Shown: in pieces, positions 1 through 10,972 of the stretch
How positions within the stretch are numbered: the stretch's first letter is position 1
Layout of the letters: every line of letters starts with the position of its first letter
Assembly (NCBI GenBank): GCA_036426205.1
Contig: CM071568.1
Coordinates: forward strand, 214,811,245 to 214,875,244
Length of the DNA stretch: 64,000 nt
Reading direction: 5' to 3'
Source: Ascaphus truei
Taxonomy: Eukaryota > Chordata > Amphibia > Anura > Ascaphidae
Translations under genes and position numbers: made by a program
Notes under the pieces: generated by a model
The model's database searches: none
What the model was told of the DNA's origin: nothing
What the model saw: only the letters and a program-made list of their open reading frames with translations

Positions 1-254
1 ATATTGGCCAAATATGAACTCTCTGCGACCTCCAGAATTGGAGATACAGAAATGCACTTTAAAACATTAATATACATGCTTATAATGAAACATGGGAACA
101 GGGGAACATACATTTTCAAGGTATAATAAGGTGCAAACCTCATCCCTGGACCGCAGTCCAGTTAACCCCTTGTCTCTCTGGTGAGGTCAGGGGATGGCCA
201 TATGGGGTGCAACCCCTTTAATACCGGGCCACCCCCTTTCTCCCTCTACAGGTT

Positions 255-860
255 TTAGCCATGTTTCTGTAGGAAATGCTCAAAAATGACTTTTTCGAGA
301 ATCGCCTCCTTGGTGCGCTGTTCGACCTGTATCCACAGAGTACACAAGTCTAGTAAGCGCTGAGCAATGACCCAGGGTCTCACTTTAGAGGTGTATTTCA
401 AGTTCCGGAACTGCTGCCAGTAGGCTTCAAGTGTCAGGCCTAAGCGATCCAGTATGGTGGATTTTACCTGTTTATAATCCGTAGCCTCATCTGCAGGTAG
501 GCCCTGATATGAGACCTGGGATTCTCCTATAAGCAGTTGTCCAGCTACTGTATCTACGGACCAGCCCTCAGCCTTGGCAATACTTTCAAAGGTTAACAGA
601 AAAGAATCTGGGTTCTCAGCCGGACTAATTTTTCTCAGTTGAACAAGGGGTTGTTTGGAAGTTCTTGTCCAGCAAACAAAAGGCACTGAACCAGTAGTTT
701 GGCATTCCTTTCATCCTGTGCTGTCTAATGCTGGGTTAGGATCTGGGCTTGCTGTTGCAGTAATAGTTCATTTTGTCTGGCCTGTTCACTGATTTGCCTG
801 GCCTGTTTTTCCTCCGGTGCTGCATGTTGCTGGGATAGGAGCTGTGCTTGCTTCTGCATT
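255..860 (-). pseudogene. LTR-retrotransposon gag fragment with SCAN-like domain
   Basis: On the minus strand, 143 codons are open from 686 to 255. The last half reads like a SCAN/capsid C-terminal domain, with segments such as ILDRLGLTLEAYWQQFR and QRLLDLCTLWIQ, and ends at a TAA after FLQKHG. Upstream, to about 860, the same strand encodes a glutamine-rich coiled coil (for example EEKQARQISEQARQNELLLQ) interrupted by a TAG and a frame change. A coiled coil followed by a SCAN-like fold is the arrangement known for Gmr1-type Gypsy gag, from which vertebrate SCAN domains are thought to derive. No protease or reverse transcriptase follows. A SCAN zinc-finger host gene is less likely, because no zinc fingers are present and the frame is broken. 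Confidence 0.65.
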
Positions 861-1560
861 AATAATCCATTTTATTTGGCCTACAGTATTTGCACAGAAA
901 ATATATTTTTTAAAATGTTCAATTTGTTTTTTGTGTGGCCCTTCAGATGCAGGGGCAGCTCAGCATCCCACTTCATCAACAATCTGTTGCAGGGACAATG
1001 GGTTATTTAGATAGGCTTGTTAATTCAGCCACAAAAACCTAGAACACAGAAAAGCTTCATTCAACATAGGTAAAGTAACAAAATAAACTCCAGTTTAGAG
1101 CACTCCAATTAAATAGTCCATAGCAGGGTTTTTACCTTTTTCCAGAAAGGATGGTTCAAGTCCAAGAAAAGCACAAGCGTAAGTTTCCCACTGTAACAGA
1201 ACTTGTTGCAGGCTTGTCTCCCTCCAGTATTTCAGAATGTGCTTCTTTAGTTCAGACAGGAACCAGGAACAAGTGGGAGCTCTGGGTTCTTAAAGCCTCT
1301 TGACGAGGCTGCTGGGACCTGGTTAATTAACCCAGCCTTTTCTCAAAATGGGATTAACCAGATCACTGCGAAACTCCAGACCTATACATAGGTTTCCTAA
1401 GCATAGTTTGGGGATAGTGATTTCACACAGTCACTTTCCTCCCCATCATGATATAATAATTCTGTTGCAATTTGGATTGTTACCATTGCATTTGTTTGCA
1501 TTGCAAATCCTACTAAAACAACAAATTGCAAAAAAATGCATTCAAACGTAATCCAGTGTT
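861..1560. other. no gene seen
   Basis: This stretch is A/T-rich with scattered short open frames and no recognisable domain. It lies between the gag fragment and the 5' end of L2 copy A. Pieces such as 1020-1300 read like decayed LTR-retrotransposon flank, but I could not find paired ends. Confidence 0.4.
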
Positions 1561-1740
1561 AATGCAGGGATAGCATTGACATCTTAAGAGTGCTGCATCT
1601 TAAATTGATCATTTTTAGGTGAGAATATATAGTTAGACTATAGTATATATACTTATTGTTCTTCATGCAAGATGTATAACCTTAGCTGATGTGACATGGA
1701 TCTAATTGTATTGTCTCTTCACAGGTATGTTTTTAATCCC

Positions 1741-1930
1741 CCCTGCCTTCATTTTTGATCTTGGTATGTTATAAACCCACTGATTGATCTGCAACCCACT
1801 GTCTTAAAAGAAATACCCTCCCTGCCTTAATTTTTGATCTTGGTATGTTTTAAACCCACTGATTGATCTGCAACCCACTGTCTTAAAAGAAATACTCTCC
1901 CTGCCTTAATTTTTGATCTTGGTATGTTTG
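1741..1930. repeat. 79-bp tandem repeat in LINE leader
   Basis: The motif CCCTGCCTTMATTTTTGATC starts at 1741, 1820 and 1899, an exact 79-bp spacing. There are two full units and a partial third, differing by a few bases. The related copies (4150 onward and the minus copy near 57550) have a single unit, so this is a local expansion in copy A. Confidence 0.85.
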
Positions 1931-2396
1931 AATATCAAAAGGTGTATTTTTTTTAAAGGTGTGCTGCTAATTGTCTAACAGGCAGATTTATTAGGGGGAG
2001 GGTATTGTAACTGCTTAGATGTATAAATGTAACACCAGTCTAAGGGATGCATTGGCATCTTAAGAGTGATGCATCTTAAAGTGATCATTTTAAAGTGAGA
2101 ATATATAGTTAGATTATAGTTTGACTAGAGGTGACTGGGGACTGCACCTTTCTGCAAACTCTTCTACGCAAGACAACAAACGGTGAGCTTATATGACCAC
2201 ACTATGATCCCAAGCTTCTAAGCCTGCACATTTTAACCCCCACCCCTCTACAACTTATTTCACTGCAGCCTCTCCCAACACTGACTGCACACAACTACCT
2301 CCCACACCCACTCAGCCCACTGAAACCCTGAATAGACCACAGCATTGCAATGCAGCAAAACATTTGACAAGGAAAAGACACACCCTGCTGTTTAGT

Positions 2397-2398
<2 letters not shown>

Positions 2399-2435
<37 letters not shown>

Positions 2436-2590
2436 ACACAACCCACAACACCACAGCACAACAACACGCCACACACACACACACCACCACCACACACTAC
2501 ACACACACACAACACAAACCCCACACACACACACCCACACACACACACACACCACACAACACCACACACACACACACACACACACAACTT
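2399..2590. repeat. CA-rich microsatellite
   Basis: Imperfect (CA)n with CCA and ACAC interruptions inside the L2 leader. Long open frames on either strand here are products of the dinucleotide repeat, not genes. Confidence 0.95.
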
Positions 2591-2631
2591 GCTCACAACA
2601 GCTCCAAGCAGCCATTACCTATTCTGCCATA

Positions 2632-4091
2632 ATGCACCTGGTATATACCTCAACTTTGTTCTTTCTTCTTGTGGCCTCATTGAAATGTTACTCTCTATAT
2701 CCAATACAAACTCCTCCTTCCTGGCCCACACCCACATCACCATACACCCTGACTACTCAAAAGCCTTGCACTGAATGTTGGTGGAGAACCCTAAAAACCA
2801 CACACCAACCACATGCTCACTCTAGTACAACCACCACAAATTTAAAACTTGCAAACAACTTCAATTTCTACTCATACTATTACTCTCTTTAGCAGGTGAT
2901 ATTTAACCTAACCCAGCCCTCCCATTTCAACTCTTGTCCCATACCCCTGAGAATTTCACTTTTAAGTTCCAAAAAGGTCTATCTGTCGCCCAAATAAATA
3001 TCCGAGTCTGCTGCCCAAACTGGATGAACTAAAGCATGCGCCTTATGCATAAACCCAAAGCCATCGTTCTCACAGAACATGGCTACCCCACCCTAAAACT
3101 CCCGATGCAAATATTGCCATTCAGGGATAATCCATTTCTAGGAAAGATAGGTCAAAGAGAGGAGGAAGGTGTTATTTTATATTGCAGACACCTACAATTT
3201 ACACTGTTAAATTGCCCCACCCCAAGCCCACCCTCTTTTGGAAATCCTAGTTGTCAGAATCTGTCCCTCCCCTTTTTTAAGCCCATCTTGCTTGCTGGCA
3301 TCTACCACCCCCCCAAAGCCCCGCTACAATCCCTGACTGATATCACCCAGTTTCTTGGCTCAATTTCCTCTCTGAATTAGAAGAGTGAGCTGCTAGTTCT
3401 TGGGATTTCAACTTCATTGGCTCGACCCTAAAAAACACAAATCCAGATACAAATCAAGTCCCTTAACCTATCGCAACCCATTTCCCAACCCACACGAAAA
3501 ACCTGAAATCGCCAACCATTTTTTGCTAGACTGGATTCCTCCTCTAATCCCAGCAGAATCCAATCCTCTGGTATCCTTCCTGACATTTTCAGTGACCTAG
3601 CAATTGTGTACTGTGTAAGAAAATTAAACCACCCCAATCAAGCCCTAAAGTTCTCCTCACTAGAACATTTAGAAACTTTAACCCACTACAGTTTTTGGCT
3701 GATCTTACCAACTGCCCTTGGCACAGAATCAACTTAATTCCCAACTCTGATTCTGCGCTTGACTATTTCCAATCAGAGTTCCTAAAACTCTGTGATATCC
3801 ATGCTCCACTATGCAGAATAAGGGTACGGGAGCCCCACCTTCCATGGGTTACAACTGACTTTATAGCACTCTACCATTCAGGGATGCCTTGTGGAAAAGC
3901 TACAAAGTAACTGGCACTACCAAGGATCTCAATCACTAACAGATGCCATGCGGAACATGTGCACAAGGCAAACAAGGCATGCAAAAGCCCAATATTACTC
4001 TGACAATCTCCACCAGAATACATCAAACCCAGCTAACTTCTGGAAGGTTATCAACAATAATTCCAGCCTACTACCACCAACAACCAAGTAA
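2632..4091 (+). pseudogene. L2-like ORF2 endonuclease region (copy A), broken
   Basis: The frame fragments match the endonuclease half of copy B. Recognisable pieces are the hydrophobic N-terminal segment near 2632-2780, KAIVLTE at 3058-3079, and the C-terminal endonuclease part at 3695-4090 (for example HAPLCRIRVREPHLPWVT). Multiple one-base indels split it into at least four frames. The family role is an APE-type endonuclease that nicks target DNA for target-primed reverse transcription. This copy cannot be functional. Confidence 0.7.
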
Positions 4092-4240
4092 TATCACTAA
4101 GGGGATATTACTCTGACAAACCCCACTGACATTGGCAAATTCACAAATTCACAGGTATGTTCCTGATGTGAAACCCTGTGTATAAGACTGAATCTGGCCT
4201 TGTTGAATTGATATACAGTATAGAGTTAGTATGTTTGAAT

Positions 4241-4268
4241 GTAAAAAGGTTTTTTTTTTTTTTTTTTC
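4241..4268. repeat. poly-T tract in LINE leader
   Basis: A run of about 18 T inside the leader of copy B. The corresponding site in copy A is a shorter T8 tract. Confidence 0.8.
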
Positions 4269-4664
4269 CTCCTCTTAACTCTGTGCTGTTATTGACCAAA
4301 TGGACACAGCTGACTGATGGGGGAGGGGGAGGGTCATGTGACTGTTTTTTGTGTATAATACCACACCTTTGCTGCATTGGGCAGGAACTGCATTAGCAGT
4401 GAGGCATTTAAAGTGATGTTTTTAAGTGATAAATACAGTATACTCGTGTGACTGGTGACTGCATTACTGCACACTCTTTTACTCAAGACAACAAACGGTA
4501 AGCTATTCAGATCACACTATGATCCCAAGCTTGTTATCCATACCTAGTTTAAACCCCCCCACCGCTTATAAACAACTTCTTTCACTGCAGCCTCTCCCAA
4601 AACTGACTGCACAAAACACTGAAACCCTGAATTGACCCTACATTGCAATGCAGCAAACACTTGA

Positions 4665-5563
4665 CAGGTACAGGCCACTAACCATACACGCAGGGGAGCC
4701 TGCTACGGAAAACGAAGAAAGTTATTGTCCTAGAGGTTTGTTAGAAGGCGGAGGGAATGAGGATACGGATGTCAAACCAGCAAGATTTGGGGCGTGCACA
4801 GACAAAGACCAAGCTACGGCCACTGAGAGCCCAAGAGAACTCAAAGTTGGAGGAGCGGTACGGATCCCGGAAGAAAGAAAAAAGATAGGGTCGTAGGTCC
4901 AAGGCAAAGAAACCGGGTTAGGCGCAGAAGAAGGTGAAGACAGTTATGAAAGATTATAGGGAAGGAAAGCGGGATATAGGAAAGGACATGGGAGTAAGGA
5001 GTAAGTAATGGGCAGGGTCTGAGCAAGGGAGATGGGCCACGGAGACAATTTCGAGAGTACTAAGAACATATGACAGGTCGGGAATGGAAGGTGGGGGGAA
5101 TTCGCAAGCAAAGAAAAAGAACAGGAGAGGCAGTCAATCGTACAGTGTCGGGGAAGAAGCCATGACCTGGAGTGAGCGTGACCGGAGCAGGAGAGGAGTA
5201 GGACGCTGAATTGGGGGACTCGAGGTCCGACGCGAAGTGTAAGCCACTTGAGTGGAGAGTCAGTAGAGGTAGCGAAATGGATGTGCTAGAACCATCGCTA
5301 CCGATCCGAGCCCTCAAAATAAACGCAGAGAATCGTATGAACGAGACTAGTAAGTGGGGTGAGGAATAGGGCATCACAACAGTTAAATGCACAGAGACTA
5401 ACAGATAGTGGAGGGTTGTGGATATTAGTGGATTTAAAGGCCTTAATAAGGGCTCCCAGAGCAAGAACACTCAAGTAAAGGAGAGAGACAGCGTTGGGAG
5501 GGGGTACGAGGGACGGAGCATAGGCTAAAGATATCAGTGAGTGGATGAATGCAGATGGGGGGA
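4665..5563. other. unexplained purine-rich block inserted in L2 copy B
   Basis: In copy A the leader runs straight from ACATTTGACAAGGAAAAGAC to CCCTGCTGTTTAGTCTGCAC. In copy B about 890 bp lie between the same two points. The block is G/A-rich on the plus strand, has more CpG than its surroundings, and shows no clear terminal repeats, target duplication, tail or coding domain. The minus-strand open frame at 5060-5470 is probably a by-product of the purine skew. It could be a decayed minisatellite, a non-autonomous element or a poorly polished assembly segment. Confidence 0.55.
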
Positions 5564-7150
5564 GAAACCCTGCTGTTTAGTCTGCACACACTCACTCTGC
5601 TCACCTCCAGAACGCTCCTTGCAGCACTGCTACCTCTGGCATCATGAACCTGCTATGTATTTTAACTTTTTTCTTTCTCCTGGCCTCATGGAGATGTACT
5701 GTTCTCTCTATACTCCATCACTACAACTCCTCCATCCTGGCCCACACCCAACATCACCATACACCCTGGACTACTCAAAAGCATTGCACTATCTACTGAA
5801 TGTTGGTGGAGAACTCTAAAAACCAGCACACCAACCACTGCTCACTCTAATGAAAAACACCACAAATTTACAACTTGCAAACAACTACCCAAATTTCTAC
5901 TCATACTATTACTCTCTCAGCAGGTGATGTTGAAACTAACACAGGTCCTCCCCATTTCAGCTCTGTCCAAGCCCTGAGAATTCCACCTTTAAATCCAAAA
6001 AGGGCTATCTGTTCGCCCATAATAAACATCCGGAGTCCTGCTGCCCAACTGAGGAAACTAAGGGCATGGTGCCTTATGCATAAACCCAAAGCCATCGTTC
6101 TTACAGAAACATGGCTATCCTCTAAAACCCCTGATGCAAATATCGCCATTCAGGGATACTCCATTTTTAGGAGAGTAGGTCAAAGAGAGGAGGAGGGGTG
6201 TTATTTTATATTGCAGACACCTTACAATTTACACTGTTACATTGCCCCCACCAGTCCACCCTCTTTTGAAACTCTAGTTGGCAAAATCTGCCTCCTCTTT
6301 TCTAAGCCCATCTTGCTTGCTGGCATCTACTGCCCCCCTAAAGCCCCTCTACAATCCTTGACTGATATCACCCAATTTCTTGCCTCCATTTCCTCTCTTG
6401 AATGAGAAGAGTGAGCTGCTACTGTAGTTTAGGGGATTTCAACTTCAATTGGCTTGACCCTAAAAACCACAAAATCCCAGATACAACTCAAGTCACTTAA
6501 CCTATCGCAACTCATTTCCCAACCCACACGGATAAACCTGAAGTCGCATAACCATTCCTTGCTAGACTGGATTCTCTCCTCAAACCCCAGCAGAAATCCA
6601 ATCCTCTGGCATCCTTCCTGATATTTTCATTGACCATGCAATAGTGTACTGTGTAAGGAAAATTAAAACTGCCCCATTCAAGCCCTAAAGTTCTCCTCAC
6701 TAGAACATTTAAAAACTTTAACCCACAACAGTTTCTGGATGACCTTACCAACTGCCCCACTGACAGAATCGATTTAATTCCCAATCCTGATCTGCGCTCA
6801 GCTATTTCCAATCCGAGTTTCTAAAACTCTGTGATACCCATGCTCACTACCAAATAAGGGTACGGGGGGCCCACCTTCCATGGGTTACACCTGACCTATA
6901 GCACTCTACCAGTTCAGGGATGCCTTGTGGAAAAGCTACAAAGTAACTGGCACTACCAAGGATCTCAATCACATACAGATGCCTGCGGAACGTGTGCACA
7001 AGGCAAACAAGGTATGCAAAAGCACAATATTACTCTGACACACTAAATCTCCACCTCAAACAGCTAAACTTGAACTTAATTGGAAGGTTATCACCTATAT
7101 TCCAGCCTCCTAACCATCAAAACTAAGTAATATCACTAAGGGGGATATTA
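5541..7150 (+). pseudogene. L2-like ORF2 N-terminus and endonuclease (copy B)
   Basis: The protein starts with a hydrophobic N-terminal region (5541-5819). At about 5924-5950 comes LSAGDVETNTGP, which resembles a 2A ribosome-skipping motif (DxExNPGP) with one changed residue. The endonuclease follows: KAIVLTETWL and PDANIAIQGYSIFRR at about 6088-6175, then FSKPILLAGIYCPP at 6298-6340. A stop at 6403 and later indels break the rest, but C-terminal endonuclease sequence can be followed to about 7020. The family role is target-site nicking. Length and order match other L2/CR1 ORF2 proteins. Confidence 0.75.
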
Positions 7151-7299
7151 CTCTGACAAAACCCCACTGACATTGCAAATGCATTCAATGATTACTTTGT
7201 GGGGTGTGCCACTAACTTATTAGCGAAAACACAGCACAACCCAACACCTGAATCTCATCCTAGGAGTACCCACTATAGTCCCACCCCCTCCCAACACCG

Positions 7300-8909
7300 T
7301 GCCCACACAAGCCGATTGCGTTCTTGAACGATTTTCAATTAGGCCCAGTATCTGAAGAGGAGATTACACAAGCGCTCCTCAAACTAAAACTAAGCAGCCA
7401 ATGTGGACCCGACTTACTACAATCTAGGTTCCTACGACTTGGTGCCCCAGCCATTGCAAACCAATTGCGTCCATAGTCAACTCTATCCTGTCTGCAGGCC
7501 ATATCCCTAAGACCTGGAAAACTGCCAGAGTTGTCCCAATCTTCAAAAGTGGGGACAAAAACACTGTCTCAAATTACAGGCCAATCTCACTTCTCCCAAT
7601 TCTATCCAAAGTTATGGAAAAATGTGTCCACTCCCAATTAAGCGATTTCTACACCAAGACAAATTTCCCTAGCCAATTCCAGTCTGGGTTTCGTCCCAAA
7701 CACTCCACCGTAACTACCCTGCTAAAAGTTTGCAATGAAATCCAGTGTGGAATGGAATGGGGACAACTCACTGGTGCAGTATTCTTAGATTTTGCAAAGG
7801 CTTTTGACACTGTTGATCATGTTATCCTGCTTAACAAACTCCAGAGCTCTGGAATAGGGAAACATGCTTTAAACTGGTTTCAGTCCTACCTATCAGGAAG
7901 ATCCCAACATGTGTCCATCTCAGGCTCTAACTCCAACCCCCTGGATATCACCTGTGGTGTCCCGCAAGGCTCTGTTCTGGGACCCCTACTCTTCTCAGTG
8001 TTCATTAATGATCTTCCCACAGCTTGTAAGGAAGCCTCAATACACATGTATGCAGATGACACAATCCTGTATGCACACAGCCATAGCCTCTCTGACCTTC
8101 AACACATACTTCAGTCTGACTTTTTAAGACTCGAAAACTGGATTTCCCAAAACAAACTGTTTTTAAACACTGACAAGACTGTAACAATGGTATTTGGGAC
8201 CAAGACTAAATTTGTAAAGCTTCCAGTGACTGAGCTCCTGATTAGAACCAACGCTAACACCACCCTAACACCTGTCACTAGTTTTAAATACCTGGGCTTA
8301 TGGTTTGACTCCCACTTAACATTCGGGATGCACATTGATACCCTGACAACCAAGACCTATGCCAAACTAGGGGTACTTTAAAGGAACAAATCCTCCCTAA
8401 GTCTCCTGGTCAGAAAGCGTATTGCACAGCAGATGCTAATGCCAATTATTGACTATGGAGACATAATATATGGCTCGGCTCCTCAAACCCACCTTAGCAA
8501 ACTTGACACCCTCTACAATTCAATTTGTCGTTTTGTTCTCCAATGCAACTACAACACACATCACTGCGAAATGCTCAAAGAACTAGATTGGTCATCACTA
8601 GAGTCTAGGCGCAAAGTTCACCTTTCCTGTCTCACCCTCAAATACTTTCTGGGCAAGCTACCAAGCTACCTGAACAAGCTCCTCACCCTTACCACATGCA
8701 GCACCTATCACCTGAGATCAGACTCCAAAAGACTATTCATGGTCCCAAGACTCAACAAAGTATCCGGACGTTCCTCCTTCTCCTTCCGTGCACCCCAAAA
8801 CTGGAACAACCTACCAGAGACTCTCATATCCACCACTAGCTTAAGTTCTTTCAAATCTAAGGCTGTCTCACACTTTAATCTGGTCTGTAACTGTTTCATA
8901 CGCTCATAA
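7300..8909 (+). pseudogene. L2-like reverse transcriptase (copy B), one nonsense break in the core
   Basis: This is the reverse transcriptase and C-terminal part of ORF2. From 7614 to 8381 one frame contains the polymerase motifs in order: FLDFAKAFDTVDH (motif A), CGVPQGSVLGPLLFSVFIND (motif B) and MYADDTILY (motif C, with catalytic DD). A TAA at 8379-8381 stops the frame where copy A has TAC. The same frame then continues to 8909 through the thumb and C-terminal region (for example MPIIDYGDIIYGSAPQ). The start upstream of 7614 is frame-shifted. Its role was copying the element's RNA at the nicked target. This is the best-preserved LINE coding region in the window. Confidence 0.85.
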
Positions 8910-9092
8910 TATATATTTTCTTTAACTGTGCACGCAATGTCTTGTATATAATGTATACCTTGTTCATTTATGTAACTGTATTTGTAACCATGTATTATTT
9001 TGTTTTACTCTGTGCCCAGGACATACTTGAAAACGAGAGGTAACTCTCAATGTATTACTTCCTGGTAAAATATTTTATAAATAAAATAAATA

Positions 9093-10047
9093 AATGCATT
9101 AAACGATTATTTTGTGGGGTGTGCTATTAACTTATTAGCGAAACGCAACCCAAACCACAAACCTGAATCTCACCCTGGGAGTACACATATAGCCCCACCC
9201 ACTCCCAACACTGCCCACAATTTTAATTTTGGCCCAGTTTCAAAAGTGGTGATTACACAAGCGCTCCTCAAATTAAAACTAAGCAGCCAATGTGGACCTG
9301 ACTTACTACAATCTAAGTTCCTACGACTTGGTGCCCCAGCCATTGCCAAACCAATTGCTTCCATAGTCAACCCTATCCTGTCTGCAGGCCATATCCCTAA
9401 GACCTGGAAAACTGCCAGAGTTGTCCCAATCTCCAAAAGTGGGGACAAAAACACTGTCTCAAACTACAATACAATTTCTCTTCTCCCAATCCTATCCAAA
9501 GTCATGGAAAAATGTGTCAATTCTCAATTAAGCGATTACTATACCAAGACAAATTTCCCTAGCCATTTTCAATCTGGATTTCACCCCAAACACTTCACCG
9601 TAACTACCCTGCTAAAAGTTTGCAATGAAATCCAGTGTGGAATGGAACGGGGACAACTCACTGGTGCAATATTCCTAGATTTTACAAAGACTTTTGATAC
9701 TGTTGATCATGCTATCCTGTTTAACAAACTCCAGAGGTCTGGAATAGGGAAGCATGCTTTAAACTGGGTTCATTCCTACCTATCAGGTAGATCCCAACAT
9801 GTGTCCATCAGGCTCTAACTCCAACCCCCTGGATATCACCTGTGGTGTCCCGCAAGGCTCTGTTCTGGGGCCTCTACTCTTCTCAATGTTCATCAATGAT
9901 CTTCCCACAGCTTGTCAGGAAGCTTCAATACACATGTATGCAGATGACACAATCCTATATGCACACAGCTATAGCCTTTCTGACCTTGAACGCATACTTC
10001 AGTCTGACTTTTTGAGACTCGAAAACTGGATTTCCCAAAACAAACTG
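9093..10047 (+). mobile_element. L2-like LINE copy A, middle segment (RT core)
   Basis: Copy A resumes at GCATTAAACGATTATTTTG, exactly where the 5' segment broke off. Reverse transcriptase sequence runs from 9114, including FLDFTKTFDTVDH, CGVPQGSVLGPLLFSMFIND and MYADDTILY. A frameshift near 9810 splits it between the frames ending at 9818 and starting at 9799. It is interrupted at 10047 by an L1 insertion flanked by a duplication that begins CCAAAACAAACTG. Confidence 0.8.
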
Positions 10048-10123
10048 TTTTTTTTTTAACTTTCTTTTTATTGTTTTTTGTATACATACATGGGAAAAGA
10101 AAATAATATCAACATCCGTGTTA

Positions 10124-10483
10124 CACTGGCGACACAGTTTATTACACTGCGGCCAGATCCGCAAGCCGGGAGATTTCCCGGCTTGCTAGTGGCCGCCCCT
10201 CGGCGTGCCGCGCGTCATAGACGCGCGGTCACGCGTCTTCGGGAGCGTGCGCCCCCTGCACGTGCGTCCAGGGGCTCCCCGAGGGAGCCCTGGTGTCCCG
10301 CGATCGCGGGACAGCGGCAGGGGGTTCCGGGGGACCCGGCGGACCCGGCAGCGGTAGGGAGAGCGCCCCGATCGGAGGGCGCTCTTCCGCTGCTTCGGCG
10401 CGCGCCCGTCACTCTCGGGCGCGCGCCAGGCTACTGCTGCGGCACAGAACGGGCAAATGCTCGAATAAACTGTGCCGCAGCAG
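10124..10483. mobile_element. hairpin-chain MITE, copy 1 (TA-flanked)
   Basis: This 360-bp element is flanked by TA (10122-10123 and 10484-10485). It begins CACTGGCGACACAGTTTATT and ends CTCGAATAAACTGTGCCGCAGCAG. The interior is a string of perfect or near-perfect hairpins at 10161-10186, 10208-10228, 10268-10293, 10295-10312, 10360-10385, 10397-10427 and 10431-10486. A near-identical 360-bp copy lies at 61741-62100. There is no coding capacity, and the terminal sequence suggests mobilisation by a Tc1/mariner-type transposase. Confidence 0.85.
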
Positions 10484-10972
10484 TAGGTAAACAAAAAACT
10501 GTTTGGGACATACAACACAAAACGGGTGACGTGATGGGGAAACGACTAGACATCACGACAACACAACCAAGACTACACAGGAGAGTGGGGGAGGGAAAAG
10601 TTGGGTTGGGGGGGAAGGGGTCAGGCGATGATTGTCTGTCTGTTCTTCTTCCATCTGCGTCCACCGGCTGACTGCCACCTCTGCGGTACAGCAGATTCAT
10701 TTCAACTTAGTCTGTACTGCATCTGATTTACTAATTCTACCGGGGGAACCCTTCGTCCAGTCAGCCCGTCCCGTCCTGCCCCAGGGCCTCCCTCAAAGGA
10801 GAACTCACTTGCTTCAATCACAGCCAAATTGTGGCATCATTCACCCCTTGGATGTCTGTCTGGGCCAAACAAGGCAGCCAGACTTTTTGGAATTTATCAC
10901 CGTAATCATAACTAGGCTCGTTAATTTTTCCATACGGCATATGAACCAAATTCTGTTCCTGATCTTCGCTAT

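Larger units (their letters stand above)
1564..4140 (+). mobile_element. L2/CR1-like LINE, copy A, 5' segment
   Basis: This is the 5' part of a non-LTR retrotransposon. It shares the leader (AGTGAGAATATATAGTTAG, AAGACAACAAACGGTGAGC) and the endonuclease region with copy B (4150-9092) and a minus-strand copy (55632-57770). It stops in the stretch around CCCCACTGACATTGGCAAAT, and the sequence that normally follows (GCATTAAACGATTATTTTG) resumes at 9093, immediately after the A-rich tail of copy B. Copy B therefore appears to have inserted into copy A. The remaining parts of copy A are at 9093-10047, 11604-12499 and 20598-20655. Confidence 0.75.
4150..9092 (+). mobile_element. L2/CR1-like LINE, copy B, near full length
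   Basis: The element starts with the same leader as the other copies (GTATGTTTGAATGTAAAAAGG near 4230) and ends with the family tail (GAGAGGTAACTCTCAATGTA at 9038) plus an A-rich AAATAAATAAATG tail at about 9080-9092. It encodes an endonuclease (5875-7150) and a reverse transcriptase (7300-8909). An unrelated block of about 890 bp interrupts its leader (4665-5563). It sits inside copy A, an insertion of a family member into another member. Confidence 0.8.

Noticed and set aside
2295..2774. Cys/Val-rich and Thr/His-rich proteins
   Set aside because: Translation of the CA microsatellite in all frames, not genes.
5060..5470. 136-codon minus-strand frame
   Set aside because: Purine-skewed block. 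Leu/Ser/Pro-rich composition follows from the skew.
10078..10671. 197-codon Arg/Ala/Pro-rich frame, with a similar frame at 61695-62126
   Set aside because: It runs through the hairpin MITE. The same sequence is open on both strands because of its GC-rich palindromes.
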